Shown here in pieces: positions 4,652 to 10,034 of a stretch of 10,034 nt of DNA. The notes beneath the pieces were generated by a model. The model saw nothing but the letters and a program-made list of their open reading frames with translations. It was not told the origin of the DNA and ran no database searches. A program made the position numbers and the translations under genes. The DNA is from an uncultured bacterium (GTDB lineage Bacteria; Patescibacteriota; Patescibacteriia; UBA1558; GWA2-36-10), in contig CALDOH010000096.1 of NCBI GenBank assembly GCA_937912185.1, positions 1 to 10,034 of the forward strand, in the 5' to 3' direction. The stretch's first letter is position 1, and every line of letters begins with the position of its first letter.

Positions 4652-7600
4652 GGACGGCTAATATTGACCTGACTGCCAGTAGAATAATCAAAGATTGAAT
4701 TGTCCTTGTAGTGTTGAACTAAAATTGGCTCAACTACATACTGCCCTGGATTGACCACTCTGGCATAATAAACAAAATAATCTGAACAGTTGCTATCCCA
4801 ACCTCGATTGACATTAAATTTTATACGTTGGCCGTCAATGTTGTAAGGATAACGGAAACTACAACCATGACTATTGTACATGTTGCGACTATAAGGCCTG
4901 GTCACCGGTGCCATACCACTAGGCATCAAATCTGTCACCTGATAATAACCCTCGACTGCATCTCCGGCTATCCCTGGATAGATCCTCACTTCTACCAAAT
5001 CATTTTCCTTGAAGCTATTTGTCTTTTGACCATCAACATAGTACTCCTTGCGAATATTCAATTGTGGACTAGAATCAGCTGGCATAGTAACCATCGGCAC
5101 TTCATAGGAACTAAGCAATCCAACCTTGCCTTCAATGTCAGAAAATTTAATGTCCTTGAGCTCTTCTGGTGTAACTGACAATTTATAGCTACCCCCCTTG
5201 CTCAAAGTTTTCTCAATCTTCTGACCCCCTACTTCAACCTTGAACTTAACTTCACCTGGATTAAGGTTTGGCAAAGCTCCGACGACATAACTTAATTTTT
5301 CTAAATTTATCAAAATATCTTTGGTATGATTGTCCTGTACATACTGCCAAAGCGATTCATGGTAAGGATCATTAATAGCCCCAGACAAAATTGCGGCCAA
5401 AGAAGTGTGAGCTAAATGATCGTCTTTGTCACCACCGGTATTTAACCTCGTATACATATCTCCCATTTCTTCACCATATTCACTCATGATATCCAAATAC
5501 ATTTTACGAGCCAGCTCACCGTCACCTATCTTTTGGGCTCCCAAAGCGATGTATAATCTTTCTTTGACCGTGAGACCACCTAGCTTGGCAAAATTCTGAA
5601 GAGGAAGCAAAACCGGCTCACCCAAACTAGCTAAGCCAAACAGAGCAACGGCGACTTCTTCTTGATTGGATTCATTGCTGTTATAGGTGATATAGAAATA
5701 ATTAGCTAAATTGATAGCATCAAACTCTTCGCTAGCTACATAAGCCAAACGAGCACTCAACTCTAGCTCGGCATCGCTATATGGCAAAAGAGCAATACCA
5801 CCATTATTCAATTGATACGTATCAGACTCAAACTTACCTTGATAGTAAGAATCCTCATCAAAATAACTTTTGAGCATTTTTCTAGCCAAGACACGTGATA
5901 GTTCTTGATCTACTCTATCACCATAGGTCCAGGACAATCTCCTAAGCTGCCGATATACCATGCCTTGATTTCTATCACTAAAAGTAAGGTTCGTTCTAAA
6001 CTGATCACTACCTTCTGGCTTTAGGTTTTTGTCTAATACATAAAAATTCTGCACACTCTCTCTGAGTCGTGACTCGACTACTTCTATTGGCTTGATGACT
6101 GTATCTTGATAATTTCCAAAATCAACTGTAGTGCTAATCTTGTGTTGGCCTGGGGTCAATTGAGGTAGGTCAATGTAATTTGGCTGAAAGGCTCGCCCAC
6201 TCTTTTCACTTTGAGAAAAATTAAGCGTGTCAGCACTCATACTAAAAGCTACATTATCACCTGAGCTAAGAGCAGTACCATAGGCTCTCAATTTTATAGT
6301 TGGTTTATCAGCTATTAGGTACTCTTTAGTATAAGAGGCTTCTACAAAAACTGGTAGAGAAACATTTATGTTGGCGGTATTAGAGCCAGCAAATAAAGTA
6401 TTGCTGACAGCCTGAGTAGTGATGCGCCATGAAGTGATATTGTCTGGTAATGTCAGACTAGTACTAGCCTGACCATTGGAATTGGTATCCAGTGAAGTAA
6501 ATAAAGCATTATCAACAAACTCCTCTCTAGGACCACCCTTATCATTGTGAACATAGATGCCGTTGGCAATATAAGTATTATATGGCGAGATGGTTAGATT
6601 ATAAACTTTCACTAATTCATGTTTAGCCTCGATAGAGTCAATTAATGTTTGTTTACCATCTTCATCTATTAAGTAATCTCCAACTTTAGCCTCACCAATC
6701 ATCTGCCAAGCACCGTTTACAAACACTCTATGCTCTGGAGTCACTTTGAGTTTGTTGTTGATTATCAGATAACCGTCAACTGTGTGAGAAACTATATTCA
6801 CCACATCAGCCTCTACTAGTCGATGACTTTTTTCATCAGCAAAGGTGAGTACCTTGTCGCCAGTTTTGACATCTTCAATATTTTTTTCACTACCATCAGC
6901 CATCTTGATCTTTGTATCAGCTAGGAAACAACCGCCGCCTTCAGCCATAGGAGCAGAACCAAAAGCCTCGGCTGAACGATGAGAACTGTAGAAAGTCAGC
7001 TCACCAGCACTCATATAGACGTTGTAAATACTAGCCAAAGTATCTACCTGTTCATTTCTTAGTTGGTAATAAGCTTCATCAACCAAATTTATGTTAACGC
7101 CGGCTTTAACCGGACCACCATTTTCATCAGTCACCTTAACTGAAATATTTACTTCTTCACCTGGTACATAATCTTTTTTATCAGTTTGAATGTCGATATT
7201 AAGACGACGGCTTTCTTTGTCAAAAGCTACTAAATTGCCAGTAATGCCTCCATAACCCCAAGTATTATAAGAGGTATTATGATAAGTTGTACCATCAAAC
7301 CAAACTCCCTTGGCATAAATATTTGGTATGTATTGCTCCTTAAAAGTAAAGTTGTGTTCTGGTTGATTGCTGGTTTCGTGTTCTATCAAACCTCTTTGCA
7401 AATGATAATAAAGATAATTTTTTTGTTCTGTTTCTGGTAACAATACTTCATTATTTAAAAATTCAAATTCAACCTGTTCACCAATAGCAAAATTACTATC
7501 ATCGGCATTTTTAAATTGAAGCTTATAATAATCATTATCAGCAGACCTAGTATAGCGAGAATATAGATAACGTTTTTGAACATCGTGACGGCCACTGCCA

Positions 7601-10023
7601 TCATCTATAACTACTCTGACATAATAACTCTTATCTTTATTTACCGTTAGATTATAAACATGCTCCCCATTTCCGTCAGTTGTACCAGAATATTCTGTCA
7701 GTGGTGTTTCAATTCTGTTGTACTTATATTTTTTATGAGTTATCTTGTTGATAAAATCATAATACTCGCCCGTTTCTTCTTTCTCATAAGTAACTTCAAC
7801 TATCCCTGCTCGCAAAGATTTACCAACAGCTGGCCCACCCTTGGGACTATAATCTTCACCACTGTTTATCTTGTTTAGATCTATATTATAAACCGAAGTA
7901 GTGATGGTTGCTTGGTTACTGTTTTTTTCTTTAGAAAATTTTACAGCAGAACCAATCTTTGGCCCATAGACACTAGCATAAGCATAAGTAGTGATCTCGC
8001 CTTCTTCTGATTTGCTTGGAGCAATATAAACATTTGTACTCTTGGGATAATAACAATAACTATCTGTATTACCACAGTCAGTATATGTGGTTGGCAAGGA
8101 TATATGTGCCTTGCCCAAATCATCGGTAACAATATCCATTTTCTTGCCATTATAAGAGTAGGATAAATCGAGATCAGCTACTGGCGTACCCTCAAAAAAA
8201 CTACTAGTGATATCTACCTCTACATTATCTCCAGCAAAAACTGCCTTTTTCTCTGGCAAAGCCTCTAGCTTATATGCTGGCTTGGTATAACTTTGAACAC
8301 TTATATATTTACTATAGACAACTTCATCGTCTACCAAAAGCTGTAGACTATAACCACCGGGAGTTAAATTTTTCAAGCGCATATTACCAATACCGGTATT
8401 ACTAGTATCAAGCTCCACCAACTCTTCGGCAATAGGAATCTGCTCATTATAATAATTATAATAACGACTATTGGACAACCTGACTTTTACTTGGCCATTT
8501 ATATGCTCGCCACTTCTTGGTTTTATAAAAGCCCAGAAATTTATTACATCATCTGGCTGATACATGGTCCGGTCGGTATAAAAATGGTGCCAATAAAAAT
8601 CTGTGTTGGAACTAGAAGAAAAATAGCTTCGATATAGCCAAAAAGGCACCACCATAACTGAGCTACCGGATTCAACTTTTAGATATTTATCTTTTTTATC
8701 ATTCTCCTCATTATTAATACCAAAGGCTTGCTCACTACTAAAGGTGGCTACACCATCTGAATCTGTAGTGGCAGAAACATTTGAATTTGCCACTTTGATG
8801 CTGGCTCCAGTCACCGGACCCTTGGTGTCTAGGCTATTTACCCAAACCAAAGTATCTGTCTTGGTGATACTAGAATAAGCTGAAATATTGCTAACTTGGA
8901 TATAAGCCTGACTAAAACGACCATTATACTCAGCCTCAATCAAATAAAATCCTTTGTCTAATGCCTCTGGTAAGACCAGATACTTAGTATTTTCGTATTC
9001 TGTCAAAGGCAAATTATAACTAGCAACATCGGTCAGTTTTGAACGGTCAAATTTGTGAGCGTCACGAGAATAAGTAGCCCAATAAGGGATGTGATCGCCG
9101 CTCTGTAAAGCTTCTATAAAATGATCCGCACTATTGAAAGCAAAAATCTTTACTGGAAATTCACTTTGAGTAACATTATAACTTCGCATAGCAAAGGCTG
9201 GCTCCATAGTATCAGGAAATTCATTGAAATTGACACTAAAACCAAAACTAGAACTAGAAATTTGACCTCTTTGCTCATTGGTCGGACTAGTTTCAAAAGA
9301 AAATACATAATCCTCAGCCAAGGAAGTGTCACTTCCTTCAACAGTCACCCCTTTTTTCATAGTAACAGTATAAACCGTACCTGGATCTAATTTCTTTGGT
9401 ACGAATACTAAAGTTCGTTTATGTTTTTCATAATGACCATCTAGAGCTGGCTCAATACTAATCTTATCTTCATAGTTGGCAAAATTTTCATGGCTAAAGG
9501 TCAACTCAATACCGGTATCAGTTGGTACATAAGTGGCTTGATTGCGGGGTAGGGTGTGTAATACCTTGAATTGATCTTTGACTTGAAAAGCCCAAGAATA
9601 ATTTCTTTTCTGCTCGTCTCCTTGATCATCTATATATTTTGAATCAATTGCCAAACGATAGACCTGTCTAGCTTCCAAAGGCGTCTTGGGAATAACTTTG
9701 AAGTTATGTTCATCAATTTGAGTAATTTCATAGTCTACTGCTGGAGAAAAACTAATGTTGTCAGCCAGTGAATCAAAACTTTTGATTGCGTCTTTACTCT
9801 TGATCATAAAGGTTGTACCAGCAGCTATGCCAGTACTGTCGATTGAGGCTGCTTCAACTTCAAAATTGTCCTGAGCATAAGCTGTATTGATAAGTAGCTT
9901 TGAAAAATCACCAGGAGTATCGGGAACCAATCCTTTATTAAACCCAAAATAAAAATAGCCCAACAAAACAGCCGCAATTAGAAATACCGCAATGATGGGT
10001 GTCCAAACTTTTGCTTTAAACAT
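4648..10023 (-). CDS. Alpha-2-macroglobulin-like surface protein with an embedded Hint (intein-like) domain
   Basis: A complete 1791-residue protein; an in-frame stop just upstream (10029-10027) makes ATG 10023 the earliest start. A signal anchor (residues 8-28, no lipobox Cys) is followed by two SbsA/Big_5-type Ig-like domains (about 54-148 and 149-245), then macroglobulin domains. MG2 is marked by TDRTMYQPDDVINFWAF (483-499). The bait-region domain is at about 940-1031 (DYVPGEEVNISVKV and LVDEAYYQL). A Hint domain occupies 1032-1160. The A2M domain starts at PREEFVDNALF (1165-1175) and continues with LPDNITSWRITTQAVS; an alpha-toroid follows (about 1340-1600), and an MG10-like end (about 1660-1791, TDLMPSG). 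The thioester CxEQ is missing; its site reads YGDRVDQELSR around 1367-1377. Bacterial macroglobulins are envelope protease traps, often beside PbpC, which is not seen here. The protein should face outside the membrane. It has only five Cys: C650/C657 and C1721/C1746 as likely disulfides, and Cys1032 of Hint. It leads the three-gene overlapping set. Confidence 0.92.
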   Translation of the reverse strand: MFKAKVWTPIIAVFLIAAVLLGYFYFGFNKGLVPDTPGDFSKLLINTAYAQDNFEVEAASIDSTGIAAGTTFMIKSKDAIKSFDSLADNISFSPAVDYEITQIDEHNFKVIPKTPLEARQVYRLAIDSKYIDDQGDEQKRNYSWAFQVKDQFKVLHTLPRNQATYVPTDTGIELTFSHENFANYEDKISIEPALDGHYEKHKRTLVFVPKKLDPGTVYTVTMKKGVTVEGSDTSLAEDYVFSFETSPTNEQRGQISSSSFGFSVNFNEFPDTMEPAFAMRSYNVTQSEFPVKIFAFNSADHFIEALQSGDHIPYWATYSRDAHKFDRSKLTDVASYNLPLTEYENTKYLVLPEALDKGFYLIEAEYNGRFSQAYIQVSNISAYSSITKTDTLVWVNSLDTKGPVTGASIKVANSNVSATTDSDGVATFSSEQAFGINNEENDKKDKYLKVESGSSVMVVPFWLYRSYFSSSSNTDFYWHHFYTDRTMYQPDDVINFWAFIKPRSGEHINGQVKVRLSNSRYYNYYNEQIPIAEELVELDTSNTGIGNMRLKNLTPGGYSLQLLVDDEVVYSKYISVQSYTKPAYKLEALPEKKAVFAGDNVEVDITSSFFEGTPVADLDLSYSYNGKKMDIVTDDLGKAHISLPTTYTDCGNTDSYCYYPKSTNVYIAPSKSEEGEITTYAYASVYGPKIGSAVKFSKEKNSNQATITTSVYNIDLNKINSGEDYSPKGGPAVGKSLRAGIVEVTYEKEETGEYYDFINKITHKKYKYNRIETPLTEYSGTTDGNGEHVYNLTVNKDKSYYVRVVIDDGSGRHDVQKRYLYSRYTRSADNDYYKLQFKNADDSNFAIGEQVEFEFLNNEVLLPETEQKNYLYYHLQRGLIEHETSNQPEHNFTFKEQYIPNIYAKGVWFDGTTYHNTSYNTWGYGGITGNLVAFDKESRRLNIDIQTDKKDYVPGEEVNISVKVTDENGGPVKAGVNINLVDEAYYQLRNEQVDTLASIYNVYMSAGELTFYSSHRSAEAFGSAPMAEGGGCFLADTKIKMADGSEKNIEDVKTGDKVLTFADEKSHRLVEADVVNIVSHTVDGYLIINNKLKVTPEHRVFVNGAWQMIGEAKVGDYLIDEDGKQTLIDSIEAKHELVKVYNLTISPYNTYIANGIYVHNDKGGPREEFVDNALFTSLDTNSNGQASTSLTLPDNITSWRITTQAVSNTLFAGSNTANINVSLPVFVEASYTKEYLIADKPTIKLRAYGTALSSGDNVAFSMSADTLNFSQSEKSGRAFQPNYIDLPQLTPGQHKISTTVDFGNYQDTVIKPIEVVESRLRESVQNFYVLDKNLKPEGSDQFRTNLTFSDRNQGMVYRQLRRLSWTYGDRVDQELSRVLARKMLKSYFDEDSYYQGKFESDTYQLNNGGIALLPYSDAELELSARLAYVASEEFDAINLANYFYITYNSNESNQEEVAVALFGLASLGEPVLLPLQNFAKLGGLTVKERLYIALGAQKIGDGELARKMYLDIMSEYGEEMGDMYTRLNTGGDKDDHLAHTSLAAILSGAINDPYHESLWQYVQDNHTKDILINLEKLSYVVGALPNLNPGEVKFKVEVGGQKIEKTLSKGGSYKLSVTPEELKDIKFSDIEGKVGLLSSYEVPMVTMPADSSPQLNIRKEYYVDGQKTNSFKENDLVEVRIYPGIAGDAVEGYYQVTDLMPSGMAPVTRPYSRNMYNSHGCSFRYPYNIDGQRIKFNVNRGWDSNCSDYFVYYARVVNPGQYVVEPILVQHYKDNSIFDYSTGSQVNISRP
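6544..6930 (-). other. Hint domain, BIL type A-like, inserted in the macroglobulin bait linker
   Basis: Residues Cys1032-Asn1160 of the macroglobulin (129 residues). Block A is CFLADTKIKMADGSEKNIED, with Cys as first residue after a Gly-Gly-Gly. Block B is KVTPEHRVFV with the TxxH pair Thr1095/His1098, followed by GDYLIDEDG. The end is VYNLTISPYNTYIANG followed by IYVHN, giving the His1159-Asn1160 needed for Asn cyclisation. There is no room for a homing endonuclease. The next residue is Asp1161, not Cys, Ser or Thr, so classical splicing is not expected; this matches type A bacterial intein-like domains, known to cleave at either end and sometimes to splice by another route. Removing the domain would leave a continuous linker EGGG-DKGGPREEF, so the insertion looks clean. 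All catalytic residues look intact, so it is probably active. Confidence 0.9.
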
Positions 10024-10034
10024 AATTTATAAAT

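Noticed and set aside
4828..5178. 116-codon open frame on the plus strand
   Set aside because: It lies wholly antisense to the conserved C-terminal part of the macroglobulin, and its translation (rich in His, Ile and Thr) shows no recognisable domain.
6544..6930. Full intein with homing endonuclease
   Set aside because: At 129 residues the domain holds only the Hint blocks; there is no LAGLIDADG or HNH segment, and the +1 residue is Asp.
9874..9903. Signal peptidase site at AYA-Q (residues 48-51) of the macroglobulin
   Set aside because: AYA|Q looks like a cleavage site, but it is about 20 residues beyond the end of the hydrophobic helix (8-28), too far for signal peptidase I. No lipobox Cys exists either.
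10024..10034. Promoter -10 element directly before the macroglobulin ATG
   Set aside because: TATAAA-like bases occur only 4-9 bases before the ATG, so transcription would start inside the gene; the upstream sequence is outside the window.
1..10034. CRISPR array, tRNA, rRNA or insertion sequence
   Set aside because: No repeat-spacer pattern, cloverleaf, rRNA-like segment or transposase frame was seen by eye on either strand.

Overview
The window looks like a compact, AT-rich bacterial chromosome segment, most likely from a Candidate Phyla Radiation (Patescibacteria) organism. This is inferred from gene content and architecture, not from a marker gene. Most genes abut or overlap by a few bases (TAATG and ATGA junctions, and a shared TTAA between convergent stops), Shine-Dalgarno sequences are not evident, and TGA acts as a normal stop, so code 25 is not in use. 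Several proteins also have the look of Patescibacteria envelope proteins.

Layout. Positions 1-827 (+ strand) hold the 3' end of a GT4 glycosyltransferase, followed with a one-base overlap by a stand-alone HD-domain hydrolase resembling small alarmone hydrolases (SpoT/MESH1 type). This pair converges on a minus-strand gene string; the two stop codons share TTAA at 824-827, inside a hairpin that could end the minus-strand transcript. The minus-strand string reads from 10023 down to 824. First comes a 1791-residue membrane-anchored alpha-2-macroglobulin-like protein. It is followed by a membrane-anchored MEMO1/AmmeMemoRadiSam-B-like protein and a membrane-anchored class I methyltransferase resembling the FAM173 lysine methyltransferases; these junctions are 4-base ATGA overlaps. 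A 180-bp gap with a 15-bp perfect inverted repeat follows. Then come a second GT4 glycosyltransferase and an aminoglycoside-phosphotransferase-fold kinase, separated by one base. No gene-free stretch exceeds 300 bases.

The most striking object is the macroglobulin. A complete 129-residue Hint (intein-like) domain, Cys1032 to Asn1160, sits in the bait-region linker exactly before the conserved A2M domain. It keeps the N-terminal Cys, the TxxH motif and the C-terminal His-Asn, but is followed by Asp instead of Cys/Ser/Thr, as in bacterial intein-like (BIL) type A domains. The macroglobulin also lacks the CxEQ thioester in its toroid domain. The protein may therefore self-cleave (or splice unconventionally) at the place where other macroglobulins are cut by attacking proteases. 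The three co-transcribed anchored proteins look like an envelope module; the glycosyltransferases and kinase suggest surface glycan or glycolipid work nearby. These links are inference from gene order.
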